64,000 nt of DNA from Hyphomicrobiales bacterium (GCA_900472575.1 UCIV01000001.1:62001-126000); one strand, 5' to 3'; shown: positions 51,775 to 61,254, numbered from the stretch's first letter. The notes: a model not told the origin generated them from the sequence alone. Translations and numbers: made by a program.

Positions 51775-53874
51775 TTAGCCCCTCGGTGTCCGCGGCTTGC
51801 CGCCCGGGCGTCCACCGCCTGGGCCACCACGCGAACCACCACCTGGCTTACCGCTATTGGGTCTGCCGCCGGAAGGCTTGCCGCCAAAGGACTTTCCGCC
51901 ACCCGGCTTGCCACCGAAACCGGGCTTGCCACCCGAGGGCTTGCCGCCGAAGCCTGAAGGCTTGCCACCAAAGGGCTTGTCGCCTCTCGACGGACGATCA
52001 CCAAAGGAGCGTTCACCCCTGTCTTCGCGTGCCGGGCGGTCGCCACGCGGTGGGCGATCCGAGAAGGAACGTGCGGGGCGATCACCAGGGGGGCGATCAC
52101 CGAACGAACGTTCTCCCCTCGGCTTGTCGCCGTAGGGACGATCGCCACGGGGCTTGTCACCAAAGCTGCGTTCGCCGCGCGGACGCTCTGAGCGCCCCTC
52201 GCTGGAGAAGGATTTGCCGCGGGCCGGACGGTCTCCGTCTTCGCGGGGCTTGCGGTCACCGTAAGGCCTGTCGCCACGGGGGCGATCACCAAACGAGCGC
52301 TCGCCTCTCGGCTTGTCGCCGAACGAACGTTCACCGCGTGGCTTGTCGCCGAAACCACGGTCTTCGCGATCACCACGCCTTGCGCCTCGTTCCGGCTGGT
52401 CTTCACCGCGGATCCAGTCGCTGTCATCCTTGACGCGGTTGATCTTGACGCGGAGATCGTTTTCCGGCGCTGGCTTCTTGAACAGCTGCTCGGCCTGGGC
52501 GCGGGCTGTTACCTTGCGGCCGCTGTCGTCGGTCGTCGGGCGGGCGCCGGGCGCCATCCAGACATTCGCCGTGCGGCTGGTGCCCATCGGCGGGCGCTTC
52601 TTCGGCTTCTCATCACCGAAATCGCGATCCGATGGCTTCGCCCCGAACTTGCCGGAAGGCCTGTCGGAGAACTTGCGATCGTCGCGACGGCTGTCGGGAC
52701 GCTTGGTGTCGAGGCGGCCAAGGGCACGCTCGCGACGGTCGCCGCGATCACCACCCCGATCGTCCGAGCGGTCACTCGCCCAGCCGCGTTCGGACTTGGC
52801 CGGACGCTCGGCCTTTTCGGCGCGCTGCGGCTGCTCGTCTTCGGAACTGCGCTCGTTATAAAGCGGGGCTTCGAAATTGGCTTTCGATTCATCGATCAGG
52901 CGCGGGCCGAGCTGGTCGCGCAGTGTGCGGCCGCGCACTTCCAGCACTTCGCCTTCCGGCAGGTCGCCGAGCTGGAACGGACCGTAGGAAATGCGGATCA
53001 GGCGGTTGACCTCGAGACCGAGCGCGCCGAGCACGTTCTTGATTTCGCGGTTCTTGCCTTCGCGAAGACCCATAGTGATCCAGACATTGTGACCCTGGGC
53101 ACGGTCGAGCGTCGCTTCGATCGAACCGTAGAGCACGCCGTCAACGGCAATGCCGTCCTTCAGTTTGTCGAGCGCGGCCTGATCGACCTCGCCATGGGCG
53201 CGCACGCGGTAGCGGCGCAGCCAGCCGGTGGTCGGCAGTTCGAGCGTGCGCGACAGACCGCCGTCATTGGTCAGAAGCAGCAGGCCTTCGGTGTTGATGT
53301 CGAGGCGACCGATGGAGAGAACCCGCGGAAGACCTTCCGGCAGGTTGTCGAACACGGTCGGGCGACCTTCCGGATCGGAATTGGTCGTCACCAGGCCACC
53401 GGGCTTGTGGTAGAGCCAAAGACGGGTGCGCTCGATGCCGCGGATCGGCACGCCATCCACTTCGATCTTGTCTTCCAGCGTCACGTTGACCACCGGTGTA
53501 TCGAGCGGCTTGCCGTTCAATGTGACGCGACCTTCGAGGATCATCCGCTCCACGTCACGACGCGAAGCTACGCCGACACGGGCGAGAATTTTCGAAATAC
53601 GCTCGGGCTTGCCGTCGGTCGGCGCGGATGCACCCTCGCCGACGAATTCCTCGCGCTTGGCCGAACGGACCGGCTTTCTGACTGCCCCTTCTGCCTTGGC
53701 GCGCGGCTTTGCCGCGCCAGCAGGCTTGTCGCTGAATTTGGCTCCCGGCTTGCCTGAGGACTTGAAGCCCGGCTTGCCCCCCGACTTGGAAGCAGTGCTG
53801 CCTTCGGCTTTCGGCTTGATTTCGCGAACGAAGGTTTTCGCTTCGCCGCGCTTCGGCTTGTCTTTTGAATTCAT
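51775..53874 (-). CDS. rluB: RluB/RsuA-type pseudouridine synthase with long Arg/Gly-rich tail
   Basis: The 699-aa protein has a basic N-terminal extension (Lys/Ala/Pro-rich, 1-85), an S4 RNA-binding domain (about 90-140: RISKILARVGVASRRDVERM) and a RsuA/RluB catalytic domain (about 150-330) with Asp in IGRLDINTEGLLLLTNDG. It converts uridine to pseudouridine in rRNA, probably 23S (RluB). Residues from about 345 to the end are low-complexity, rich in Arg, Gly, Asp, Ser and Phe, with units such as RGERSFGDKPRGDRPYGDK, and finally Gly/Lys/Pro. RluB is about 290 aa without such extensions. ATG 53874 is preferred to 53919. It is divergent from tadA and coupled to rsmD. Confidence 0.88.
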   Translation of the reverse strand: MNSKDKPKRGEAKTFVREIKPKAEGSTASKSGGKPGFKSSGKPGAKFSDKPAGAAKPRAKAEGAVRKPVRSAKREEFVGEGASAPTDGKPERISKILARVGVASRRDVERMILEGRVTLNGKPLDTPVVNVTLEDKIEVDGVPIRGIERTRLWLYHKPGGLVTTNSDPEGRPTVFDNLPEGLPRVLSIGRLDINTEGLLLLTNDGGLSRTLELPTTGWLRRYRVRAHGEVDQAALDKLKDGIAVDGVLYGSIEATLDRAQGHNVWITMGLREGKNREIKNVLGALGLEVNRLIRISYGPFQLGDLPEGEVLEVRGRTLRDQLGPRLIDESKANFEAPLYNERSSEDEQPQRAEKAERPAKSERGWASDRSDDRGGDRGDRRERALGRLDTKRPDSRRDDRKFSDRPSGKFGAKPSDRDFGDEKPKKRPPMGTSRTANVWMAPGARPTTDDSGRKVTARAQAEQLFKKPAPENDLRVKINRVKDDSDWIRGEDQPERGARRGDREDRGFGDKPRGERSFGDKPRGERSFGDRPRGDRPYGDRKPREDGDRPARGKSFSSEGRSERPRGERSFGDKPRGDRPYGDKPRGERSFGDRPPGDRPARSFSDRPPRGDRPAREDRGERSFGDRPSRGDKPFGGKPSGFGGKPSGGKPGFGGKPGGGKSFGGKPSGGRPNSGKPGGGSRGGPGGGRPGGKPRTPRG
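51780..52440 (-). repeat. intragenic tandem repeats in the pseudouridine synthase tail
   Basis: The 3' end of the gene repeats units related to GDKPRGERSFGD and GKPSGFGGKP. The clearest copies lie around 52000-52370, with a Gly/Lys/Pro block at 51780-51980. Units differ at the DNA level, so they have diverged, yet slippage-driven length change is likely. Confidence 0.7.
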
Positions 53875-54021
53875 ATGTTGTTTGCCTGAAGCAGGATGTC
53901 GACGGAGTATCCCGGACATACTTGTTCGTGTTGACCAGATGGATGCACACCCGTGGGGCGCGCTTCGCGTTGCATGCTTCCTACCAGTTCATGCGATCCG
54001 GGTTAAGAGGAAATCGCTGAA

Positions 54022-54477
54022 ATGCCTAAGAGCGACAGCTTCATGGATGCCGCACTGACAGAAGCCAGAAATGCCGCCGAACGCGGCGAGGTTCCAGTCG
54101 GTGCCGTACTCGTCATCGACGGCGAGATTGTCGCCCGCTCAGGCAACCGCACCCGAGCCGAAAACGACATTACCGCCCATGCCGAAATTGCCGTGATCCG
54201 CGCGGCTGCCGCCAAGGTCGGAAGCGAGCGGCTTGGCGGAGCGGATCTCTATGTGACGCTGGAGCCATGTACCATGTGCGCCGGCGCCATATCCTTCGCC
54301 CGTATCCGCCGGCTTTATTACGGCGCCAACGATCCCAAGGGCGGCGCTGTGGAAAACGGCGTGCGGTTTTTCTCGCAACCCACCTGCCACCATGCGCCCG
54401 AAGTCTATTCCGGCATTGCCGAAGTGCCGGCGGCAGACCTGCTCATCGACTTTTTCCGGTCCCGACGGGACAAATAA
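54022..54477 (+). CDS. tadA: tRNA-specific adenosine deaminase
   Basis: The 151-aa zinc deaminase has HAEIAVIRAAA (H53, E55) and PCTMCAGAI (C83, C86), the complete zinc site, and VPVGAVLV for substrate binding. TadA makes inosine at the wobble position of tRNA-Arg(ACG). GAGGAAA precedes the ATG. It is divergent from the pseudouridine synthase gene and convergent with a lipoprotein gene, with a terminator between. Confidence 0.95.
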   Translation: MPKSDSFMDAALTEARNAAERGEVPVGAVLVIDGEIVARSGNRTRAENDITAHAEIAVIRAAAAKVGSERLGGADLYVTLEPCTMCAGAISFARIRRLYYGANDPKGGAVENGVRFFSQPTCHHAPEVYSGIAEVPAADLLIDFFRSRRDK

Positions 54478-54484
54478 GACTTAC

Positions 54485-54510
54485 AAAAAAGGCCCGGCTT
54501 GGCCGAGCCT
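54485..54510 (-). terminator. terminator of the lipoprotein gene
   Basis: On the minus strand a GGCTCGGC/GCCGGGCC hairpin (one G-U pair) is followed by six T (54490-54485). It lies between the lipoprotein and tadA stops. Confidence 0.65.
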
Positions 54511-54523
54511 CGTTCGCTCAATC

Positions 54524-55162
54524 TTACTGGAAGGGCTTCCACCAGGCAGAGCCCTTTGTGGAAGCGGCCTCGGCTTCCTTCTTGCGGCGAGCTTCCTTCT
54601 TGGTCTCCGGCTCACCCAGATCCTGCAGGGTCTGCGCATCTGCAGTTCGGAATTCCGTCGGCGGATCGGAGAGCGAACGGCGGCCTCCGCTGATGCCCGG
54701 ATCGTTTGCGTTGGCTTTCGCCTGACGGAAGGCTTCCCACTTCTGCGATTCCGTCAACTGCCCGGCCTGGCCCTTGCCGGCCAGAAGCGGTGAACGGTAG
54801 TTCGGGTTGCTCTGGTTGTCGGTCGCTTCCTGACGAAGGCGCTCACGTGCCTCTTCCGGCGATTCGACCCAGTTCGGGTTGTTTTCGCGGTTGGCAAGCG
54901 ATTGCTGCGGCGGTGGCAACGCCCCGCCTTCCTGATGGCTGGCGACGACCAGCGCAGGACGTGGGTTGTAGCGGATCTTCGCCTTTTCCTTGGCGCGATC
55001 GCCACCGATATCGATGGCCGAAGTCACGTCATCGCCCAATTGTTCCATGGCAGTCTTGTCTGTGCCGTAGGTCGGGCTTCCCATGCAGCCGGAAAGCGTC
55101 ACGGTCGCAACCAGAATACCGGCCGCACCAAGGGCCATACGCAAGGTTTTCGTCGTTTCCAT
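54524..55162 (-). CDS. putative lipoprotein, unknown function
   Basis: The 212-aa protein has an N-terminal hydrophobic segment ending in the lipobox TLSGC (Cys near residue 26), so it is probably an inner- or outer-membrane lipoprotein. The mature part is hydrophilic, rich in Pro, Asn, Glu and Arg, with NPNWVESPEEARERLRQEA and a C-terminal charged coil ending KGSAWWKPF. It resembles conserved rhizobial lipoproteins of unknown role; I cannot name a family. ATG 55162 is used; the codon before it (55165) is also ATG. It follows ileS on the same strand with a 130-bp gap. Confidence 0.7.
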   Translation of the reverse strand: METTKTLRMALGAAGILVATVTLSGCMGSPTYGTDKTAMEQLGDDVTSAIDIGGDRAKEKAKIRYNPRPALVVASHQEGGALPPPQQSLANRENNPNWVESPEEARERLRQEATDNQSNPNYRSPLLAGKGQAGQLTESQKWEAFRQAKANANDPGISGGRRSLSDPPTEFRTADAQTLQDLGEPETKKEARRKKEAEAASTKGSAWWKPFQ

Positions 55163-55252
55163 CAAACCCCTACCACGGACGCCCGCCTCGACGCCTCATA
55201 GACTATTGCCATCGACCTGACGGATAAATCCGGCCAATTTCAGGCAGGAATA

Positions 55253-55283
55253 CCGGATGACGCGCTTAAGCGCAATCATCCGG
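55253..55283. repeat. inverted repeat after ileS
   Basis: CCGGATGA (55253-55260) and TCATCCGG (55276-55283) flank GCGCTTAAGCGC, itself palindromic, so the whole 31-bp element can form one long hairpin. It starts 15 nt after the ileS stop (minus strand). Without a T-run it may stabilise the mRNA end or stop ileS transcripts with Rho. Confidence 0.5.
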
Positions 55284-55297
55284 CACGGTTCATGAGA

Positions 55298-58207
55298 TTA
55301 CAACTTGCCAAGCTTGGCAAGTTCAGTCAGCGCCGCAGCATCGCGCGCCGAGACATCCGGCCAGGCCGGATCGGCACCGACATCGGTCGTCACACGCCAC
55401 GAACGAGCGCATTTGGTGCCCTCAGCCAGCTTCGGATCGACCGACACGCCCGCGACTTCCGGCAGACGGAAAGCCGTTTCCGGGCCTTCACCTGCCGTGA
55501 TCGTGATGGCCGAAGTGATGCAGGTTTCCTCGAATTCGAGACCTTCCAGCGCCTTCAACAATTCGGCATCGGCAACATAGACGACGGGTGCTGCTTCCAG
55601 CGACGAGCCGATGCGCTTGTCCTTGCGCTCGATTTCAAGTGCGCCTGTCACGACCGAACGAACCTTGCGGATCTTCGCCCACTTTTCGGCAACCGCGTCG
55701 TTCTTCCACTCGGCAGGCACCTGCGGGAACTGTTCGAGATGCACCGAGACCGCATCCGGTTTCAGCGACAGCCAGGCCTCTTCGGTGGTGAAAGGCAGCA
55801 TCGGGGCAAGCCAGGTGACAGTGGCCTCAAAGATTTTGCGGATGACAGCAAGCGAAGCGCGGCGGCGCGGCGAAGACGGGGCATCACAATACAGCGCGTC
55901 CTTGCGGATATCGAAATAGAAAGCCGAGAGTTCGATATTGGCAAAATCGATCAGCGCACGGGTGATCTTCTTGAATTCGAACGCATCATAGCCTTCGCGT
56001 ACGAGCTTATCGAGCTCATACAGGCGATGCAGCATCAGCTTTTCGAGTTCCGGCAGATCGGCGTAGGCGATCTCTTCGCCCTCGTCATGCGCCAGCGTGC
56101 CGAGCATCCAGCGGATGGTGTTGCGCAGCTTGCGATAGGCATCGACATTCGTCTGAATGATCGTCTTGCCGAGGCGCTGGTCTTCCCAATAGTCGGTGGT
56201 CATGACCCAGAGACGCAGGATATCCGCACCGGCATCCTTCATCACGTCCTGCGGGGAGACGACGTTGCCGAGCGACTTCGACATTTTCTGGCCCTTTTCA
56301 TCCATGGTGAAACCATGGGTGACGACCGTGTCATAAGGCGCGCGGCCGCGGGTGGCAGCCGATTCCAGAAGCGAGGAATGGAACCAGCCACGATGCTGGT
56401 CGGAACCTTCGAGATAGACGTCGGCCGGCCATTTCAGGTCCGGGCGGTCTTCCAGCGTGAAGGTGTGGGTCGAGCCACTGTCGAACCAGACATCGAGGAT
56501 ATCCATGACCTGCGTCCACTTTCCGTGGTCGTGGCCATTGCCCAGGAACCGTTCCTTGGCGCCTTCGGCGAACCAGGCATCGGCACCTTCGGCATCGAAG
56601 GCTTCGAGAATGCGCTTGTTGACCTCTTCATCCTGCAGGACATTGCCTTCTTCATCGGCAAACACGCAGATCGGGACGCCCCAGGCGCGCTGACGCGAAA
56701 GCACCCAGTCCGGGCGCTGTTCGATCATGGCGCGTAGACGGTTCTGGCCGCCGGCGGGGACGAAACGGGTGTCGTCGATCGCAGACAGCGCACGGGTGCG
56801 CAGCGTTGTGCCGTCCTTCAGGTCCTTGTCCATATAGACGAACCATTGCGGCGTGTTGCGGAAGATGATCGGCTTCTTGGAGCGCCAGGAATGCGGATAG
56901 GAATGCTTCAGGCGGCCACGGGCAAACAGCGCGTTACGTTCGATCAGCGCCTTGATGACGCGGTCGTTGGCATCACCCTTCTTGCCGTTGTCATCCATGA
57001 CGCGGGCGCCCTCGAAACCGGGGGCGTCGGCGGTGTAGGTGCCGCTATCGTCGACCGGGAACGGGATGCGGGTATCGATGCCCCTGGCTTCCAGTTCCTT
57101 GACCGACGACATCCATGCCTCGAAGTCTTCACGGCCGTGGGAAGGAGCGGTGTGGACGAAACCGGTACCGGCATCATCGGTAACGTGATCGCCGGCGAGA
57201 AGCGGAACGGCGAAGTCGTAACCGCCGCCGAGGCCCTTCAAGGGATGAGTAAGCGTCAGGGCAGCCATCTCCTCGGCCGAGACACCACGTAGCTTCTTGA
57301 AAGTGAGCTTTGCCTTAGTGGCGGACTCTTCCGCCAGCGCATCGGCAAAGATCAGCTTTTCACCCGGCTGCGGACCGAAGTCGTTGACGGCTTCGGTCAC
57401 TTCGTAAAGGCCATAAGCGACCTTTGGCGAATAGGCGACGGCGCGGTTGCCGGGGATGGTCCACGGAGTGGTGGTCCAGATGACAACGTGAGCGTCGGAG
57501 AGTTCGGCAGCGCCGACGACCGGGAACTTCACCCAGATCGTGTCGCTCTCGTAATCGTGGTATTCGACTTCCGCTTCCGCCAGCGCCGTGCGCTCGACCA
57601 CCGACCACATGATCGGCTTGGAACCGCGATAAAGCTGGCCGCTCATGGCGATCTTCAAGAGTTCACCGGCGATGCGGCTTTCCGCGTGAAAGTTCATCGT
57701 CAGATACGGGTTGTCGAAATCGCCGACGATGCCGAGGCGCTTGAATTCGTCGCCCTGGATCTTGATCCATTTTTCGGCATAGGCACGGCATTCCTTGCGG
57801 AATTCGATCATCGCGTCCGGCTGCTTCAGGTCCGGCTTGGCCTTGCCCTTGGCGCGGTAGTTTTCTTCCTCGATCTTCCACTCGATCGGCAGGCCGTGGC
57901 AATCCCAGCCCGGAACGTAATTCGAGTCATAACCGCGCATCTGGAACGAGCGGGTGATGACGTCCTTCAGGATCTTGTTCAGCGCATGGCCGATATGGAT
58001 GTTGCCGTTGGCGTAGGGAGGCCCATCGTGCAGCACGAACTTTTCGCGGCCGACGGCGGAGGTGCGCAGTTGTCTGTAGAGGTCCATCTGCTGCCAGCGG
58101 GCAACGGTTTCCGGCTCCTTCTGCGGCAGGCCGGCGCGCATCGGGAATTCCGTCTCGGGCAGATAAAGGGTCTTCGAGTAATCGAGCTTTTCAGCAGTAT
58201 CGGTCAT
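55298..58207 (-). CDS. ileS: isoleucine--tRNA ligase
   Basis: The 969-aa class I synthetase has the HIGH-type motif [15 protein letters not shown], the editing-domain region [16 protein letters not shown] and the KMSKS loop [12 protein letters not shown]. The C-terminal zinc knuckle found in many homologues is degenerate here: where CxxCW...CxxC is expected one reads [10 protein letters not shown], leaving one Cys. ATG 58207 ([14 protein letters not shown]) is preferred to the longer frame from 58288. It is followed by an inverted repeat and the lipoprotein gene. Confidence 0.96.
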   Translation of the reverse strand: MTDTAEKLDYSKTLYLPETEFPMRAGLPQKEPETVARWQQMDLYRQLRTSAVGREKFVLHDGPPYANGNIHIGHALNKILKDVITRSFQMRGYDSNYVPGWDCHGLPIEWKIEEENYRAKGKAKPDLKQPDAMIEFRKECRAYAEKWIKIQGDEFKRLGIVGDFDNPYLTMNFHAESRIAGELLKIAMSGQLYRGSKPIMWSVVERTALAEAEVEYHDYESDTIWVKFPVVGAAELSDAHVVIWTTTPWTIPGNRAVAYSPKVAYGLYEVTEAVNDFGPQPGEKLIFADALAEESATKAKLTFKKLRGVSAEEMAALTLTHPLKGLGGGYDFAVPLLAGDHVTDDAGTGFVHTAPSHGREDFEAWMSSVKELEARGIDTRIPFPVDDSGTYTADAPGFEGARVMDDNGKKGDANDRVIKALIERNALFARGRLKHSYPHSWRSKKPIIFRNTPQWFVYMDKDLKDGTTLRTRALSAIDDTRFVPAGGQNRLRAMIEQRPDWVLSRQRAWGVPICVFADEEGNVLQDEEVNKRILEAFDAEGADAWFAEGAKERFLGNGHDHGKWTQVMDILDVWFDSGSTHTFTLEDRPDLKWPADVYLEGSDQHRGWFHSSLLESAATRGRAPYDTVVTHGFTMDEKGQKMSKSLGNVVSPQDVMKDAGADILRLWVMTTDYWEDQRLGKTIIQTNVDAYRKLRNTIRWMLGTLAHDEGEEIAYADLPELEKLMLHRLYELDKLVREGYDAFEFKKITRALIDFANIELSAFYFDIRKDALYCDAPSSPRRRASLAVIRKIFEATVTWLAPMLPFTTEEAWLSLKPDAVSVHLEQFPQVPAEWKNDAVAEKWAKIRKVRSVVTGALEIERKDKRIGSSLEAAPVVYVADAELLKALEGLEFEETCITSAITITAGEGPETAFRLPEVAGVSVDPKLAEGTKCARSWRVTTDVGADPAWPDVSARDAAALTELAKLGKL

Positions 58208-58525
58208 ATCAGGCAATCGTCTCTTGGCGCCACGTTTCGGCGCGATGCGGATGAGAATTCGGTGGCGGAGGCGCTGTTCAAACGCCAAAATCCCGGACCT
58301 TCCCGCAGCTTGATCAAGCAGCGCGGAAAGCCGGGCCTATAATTCGTATGATCATCAGAGCGATGATCTGGGCCGACCGGAAAACTGTCATGGACGCGGT
58401 TATTAAGGCGTTTTGGGGCGGAAAGGAAGGGGGAAATCGGATTGGCGAGACGACATGATTGCCTGACTGCCGCGAGGTCGTATATTCTTGCCGCGACTGT
58501 ACCAGAACAGGTTTGGGCCGTTGTT
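58208..58525. other. 318-bp divergent region between ileS and the DUF1902 gene
   Basis: I see no gene. The frame in front of the DUF1902 gene is open from 58442 but reads as unremarkable sequence. The region should carry the ileS promoter on one strand and the antitoxin promoter on the other; no clear pair of hexamers stood out. Confidence 0.4.
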
Positions 58526-58777
58526 ATGAAAAGAACGTTTTTCGTAAAAGCCGTTTGGGATGAAGAGGCCAAGGTCTTTTATTCCGAGAGCGATATCGAC
58601 GGCCTCCATATCGAAGCTCCGACCGTAAATGCTTTCGAGGACGTGCTCTTCGACGCAGCCATCGATCTGATCGTCGCCAACCATATGTCAGCAGCAGACC
58701 TTGCTGACACACCGATCAGAGATCTCATTCCAGCAATTCTCTGGGAGAGACCTGCCAGCATTCCGGCTGCGGCCTGA
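58526..58777 (+). CDS. DUF1902 family antitoxin (HicB-like role)
   Basis: The 83-aa protein (TFFVKAVWDEEAKVFYSESD, DIDGLHIEAPTVNAFEDVLF) matches DUF1902, whose members are encoded next to HicA-like toxins and take the place of HicB. The ATG at 58526 starts the conserved domain; the upstream in-frame ATG 58442 would add 28 unlikely residues. Its stop overlaps the start of the next gene (TGATG at 58775-58779), the usual coupling of antitoxin and toxin. The partner toxin gene is frameshifted, so this antitoxin may now be without a partner. Confidence 0.75.
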   Translation: MKRTFFVKAVWDEEAKVFYSESDIDGLHIEAPTVNAFEDVLFDAAIDLIVANHMSAADLADTPIRDLIPAILWERPASIPAAA

Positions 58778-58973
58778 TGGTCGATGGTTTTTACAAAACC
58801 GTCCGCACGATCATTTCGGAACTCGGTTATGAATATCTGGCCAACGCGAAGGGTTCGCATGAAAATGGCGCTCGCGAGACACCGGAAAGATCATATTGCT
58901 TCCGCATAATCTTTTGAGTCGACACACCGCCAACGCTATCCTGAAAGATGCGGGCTCGGAAAAGCGCCTTTAA
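58777..58973 (+). pseudogene. hicA: hicA-type toxin gene with one-base frameshift
   Basis: Reading from ATG 58777 gives VDGFYKTVRTIISELGYEYL and then ANAKGSHE, the start of a HicA double-stranded-RNA-binding toxin, with the expected His in KGSHE. After the A-run 58862-58865 the frame is lost and hits TGA at 58916-58918. If one A is added, the next frame reads KWRSRDTGKIILLPHNLLSR, then HTANAILKDAGSEKRL, and stops at TAA 58971-58973, the normal HicA C-terminus. So a complete HicA is present except for a missing A in a homopolymer: real inactivation, slippage, or a base-calling error. Confidence 0.75.
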
Positions 58974-58987
58974 AAAACGACTGCTCT

Positions 58988-59227
58988 TCAACCCCTCGGA
59001 TTTGCCGCCATCACACCGCGCAGTGCATCGTTGATGCGGTCCTGCCAGCCGGGGCCGTCTTCCTGAAAATATTCGATAACCGCGCTGTCGAGCTTGATCG
59101 AGACAAGTTCCTTCACTTCCGGCAGGGCGCGCTTTTCGACAGGTGCTGCGGCGGCTTTCTTTGCCGGCTTGAACAGGGCTTCGGCGGCATCCATCGGGTT
59201 GGCGGGTCGGCGCGGGGTGCTTGCCAT
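58988..59227 (-). CDS. BrnA-type antitoxin (DUF4415), no BrnT partner seen
   Basis: The 79-aa protein has a disordered basic N-terminus (Ala/Pro/Lys-rich) and a C-terminal ribbon-helix-helix LVSIKLDSAVIEYFQEDGPG followed by WQDRINDALR, which is the BrnA/DUF4415 signature. BrnA normally follows brnT; here the upstream gene is ribF, 4 bp away on the same strand, and no BrnT-like toxin is present. It is therefore an orphan antitoxin or a stand-alone DNA-binding repressor, probably read from the ribF promoter. AAGGA lies 7 nt before ATG 59227. Confidence 0.78.
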   Translation of the reverse strand: MASTPRRPANPMDAAEALFKPAKKAAAAPVEKRALPEVKELVSIKLDSAVIEYFQEDGPGWQDRINDALRGVMAANPRG

Positions 59228-59231
59228 GATC

Positions 59232-60236
59232 TTATCCTTCGTTTTCTGCGTTGAAGGCGAATGCGATCTTCGCATCCAGTTCACTGATCGGCTGAACGCC
59301 GGAAAGCAGCGCCCTCGCCTCTTCCTCGTCGCGGCGGATCTGCGCCACAAGCGGGTCAAGCCCGTCGAATTTCAGTTCGTCGCGCAGATGGCCGAAGAAC
59401 GAGACGGCGCAGACTTCGCCATAGAGCGAACCGGAAAAATCGAAGAGATAGGTTTCGAGCAACGGAGCGCCGTTATCGGTCACCGTCGGGCGGCGGCCGT
59501 AACTTGCCACGCCGTCATAAAGCGTACCATCGGCACGACGAAACCGGACGGCATAGATGCCGGGCTTCAATTCCGCCTCGGGCGCCAGCCGCATATTGGC
59601 GGTAGGAAAACCGAGCTGGCGGCCGAGCTTTTCCCCGTCGATCACTTCGGCTTCCACCGTATAGCGATAACCGAGCAGGCCGGCTGCCTGAGCGACATCC
59701 CCCTCGCCCAGCAATTCGCGGATACGGCTTGATGAAATCACCTCGGCGTTTTCATCGCGGAAGGCATCGACCAGCGAGACGGAAAAACCGTGGCGCTCAC
59801 CGGCGGCCATCAGGAAGGCCGGCCCACCCTCGCGGCCCTTGCCGAAATGGAAATCGAAGCCGGTGACGACTGCACTCGCGCCCAGCCAGTCGACCAAAAT
59901 AGACCGGATGAACTCTTCGGCGGAGCGGCCGGCAAAATCGCGATCGAACGGATATTCGATCACCGAATGGAACCCCATCGCCTCCAGGAGCCGCGCCTTC
60001 ACCGGCGCCGGCGTGATGCGGAAAACCGGCTGGTCAGGCTTGAAGACGGTACGCGGATGCGGCTCGAAGGTCAGGACCAGAGCCGGTACACCGCGTTCTT
60101 CCGCCAGCTTCAGCGCACGTTCGAGCACGCTGCGATGACCGCGATGCACGCCGTCGAAGTTGCCGATCGCGACCACTCCGCCCTTCAGAGCCTCGGGCAG
60201 CGGATCCTTCTTTTCGTTGCGGTGAAATACGGTCAT
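59232..60236 (-). CDS. ribF: bifunctional riboflavin kinase / FAD synthetase
   Basis: The 334-aa enzyme joins an N-terminal FMN adenylyltransferase (about 15-190; IGNFDGVHRGHRSVLERAL, and SSSRIRELLGEGDV) to a C-terminal riboflavin kinase (about 195-325; GRQLGFPTANMRL, GIYAVRFRRADG). It makes FMN and FAD from riboflavin. The family spans both domains and length is normal. It appears to be the first gene of a small minus-strand unit ending with the orphan BrnA gene. Confidence 0.94.
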   Translation of the reverse strand: MTVFHRNEKKDPLPEALKGGVVAIGNFDGVHRGHRSVLERALKLAEERGVPALVLTFEPHPRTVFKPDQPVFRITPAPVKARLLEAMGFHSVIEYPFDRDFAGRSAEEFIRSILVDWLGASAVVTGFDFHFGKGREGGPAFLMAAGERHGFSVSLVDAFRDENAEVISSSRIRELLGEGDVAQAAGLLGYRYTVEAEVIDGEKLGRQLGFPTANMRLAPEAELKPGIYAVRFRRADGTLYDGVASYGRRPTVTDNGAPLLETYLFDFSGSLYGEVCAVSFFGHLRDELKFDGLDPLVAQIRRDEEEARALLSGVQPISELDAKIAFAFNAENEG

Positions 60237-60291
60237 GAGACAGGTCCGGGGCAGGCTATTTTATATTACGAGACCGGTTAGGCCAGATCAA

Positions 60292-61140
60292 TCAAGCAAG
60301 TCTGGGCATCCAGAATTTCGGCGCGGCGTTTTCGCTTTTCAACCAGGCCTGCAGGATGGCCTCGTCCGTCTCGCCGTTGACGGTGTATTCCGCCACATGG
60401 ATACCAGCGCTGATATAAAGCAGGTCGAGGCCTTGCGAAAGCGCGCCGCGCACATCGGTCGGCATGCCGTCGCCAACAGCGAGCACCTTCGACCTGTCGA
60501 ACTCGCCGCGCACTTCGCGGGCGGCCGCAAGCGAGGCCTCGTAGATCGGGAAATGCGGCTTGCCGGCGATGCGGGTCTTGCCGCCGAGCTGTTCGTAATA
60601 GGCGGCAACGGCACCGGCGCATGGAATGATCTTGTGGCCACGCTCGACGACGAGATCCGGGTTGGCGCAGATGAAAGGCACGTCGCGGGCAACCAAGGCC
60701 TTCAGCATCTCGGTATAGTCTTCCGGCACTTCCTTCTCGTCATCGAAGAAGCCGGTGCAGACGATCGCTTCCGCCTCGTCGGCCGAGACGACCTCGACGT
60801 CGAGGCCATCGAAAAGCGGCATGTCGCGCTCGGGGCCGAGCAGAAAGACCTTTTTCGGGCCTTCGGCGATCAGGTGGCGGGTCACGTCGCCGGATGTGAC
60901 GATGCGGTCATAGGTGCCGTCTTCGACGCCGAGCAGTTTCAGCTGCTCGATGACGCCCGGCGCGGGCCGCGGGGAATTGGTGATCAGAACGACCGTCGCG
61001 CCGGCCTTGCGGGCTGCGGCCAACGCCTGACAGGAATGCGGAAAGGCTGCAACACCGTTATGCACCACGCCCCAGACATCGGACAGAACCACATCGTAGC
61101 CGCCAATGACTTCACTCAAATTCTGGATGCGCTTTGCCAT
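60292..61140 (-). CDS. HAD-superfamily hydrolase, NagD-like (TIGR01459 type)
   Basis: The 282-aa HAD-IIA protein has the nucleophile motif DVVLSDVWGVVHNGV, where the usual DxD is DVW, a C2-type cap and motif IV VLAVGDGMPTDVRGAL. Its start (IQNLSEVIGGYDVVLSDVWG) matches the rhizobial TIGR01459 family. The second Asp of DxD is replaced by Trp, a feature of this family, so the activity is unclear. It lies 55 bp upstream of ribF on the same strand and may be co-transcribed with it. Confidence 0.82.
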   Translation of the reverse strand: MAKRIQNLSEVIGGYDVVLSDVWGVVHNGVAAFPHSCQALAAARKAGATVVLITNSPRPAPGVIEQLKLLGVEDGTYDRIVTSGDVTRHLIAEGPKKVFLLGPERDMPLFDGLDVEVVSADEAEAIVCTGFFDDEKEVPEDYTEMLKALVARDVPFICANPDLVVERGHKIIPCAGAVAAYYEQLGGKTRIAGKPHFPIYEASLAAAREVRGEFDRSKVLAVGDGMPTDVRGALSQGLDLLYISAGIHVAEYTVNGETDEAILQAWLKSENAAPKFWMPRLA

Positions 61141-61254
61141 GCCTGTCGATCACCTTCTGCCACGTCTGGCCTCACATATCTGGCGCTGATGTCGCAAAGC
61201 GTGGCCTGGATGGCAAGGAGATTTGCGTGCAGTGCGGTATATTTCATGCGGCCG

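Noticed and set aside
51780..52440. repeat array considered as CRISPR
   Set aside because: The repeats are in frame and encode the protein tail; there are no unique spacers of constant length.
55292..56737. 481-aa plus-strand frame opposite ileS
   Set aside because: Shadow of ileS with no motif or start signal.
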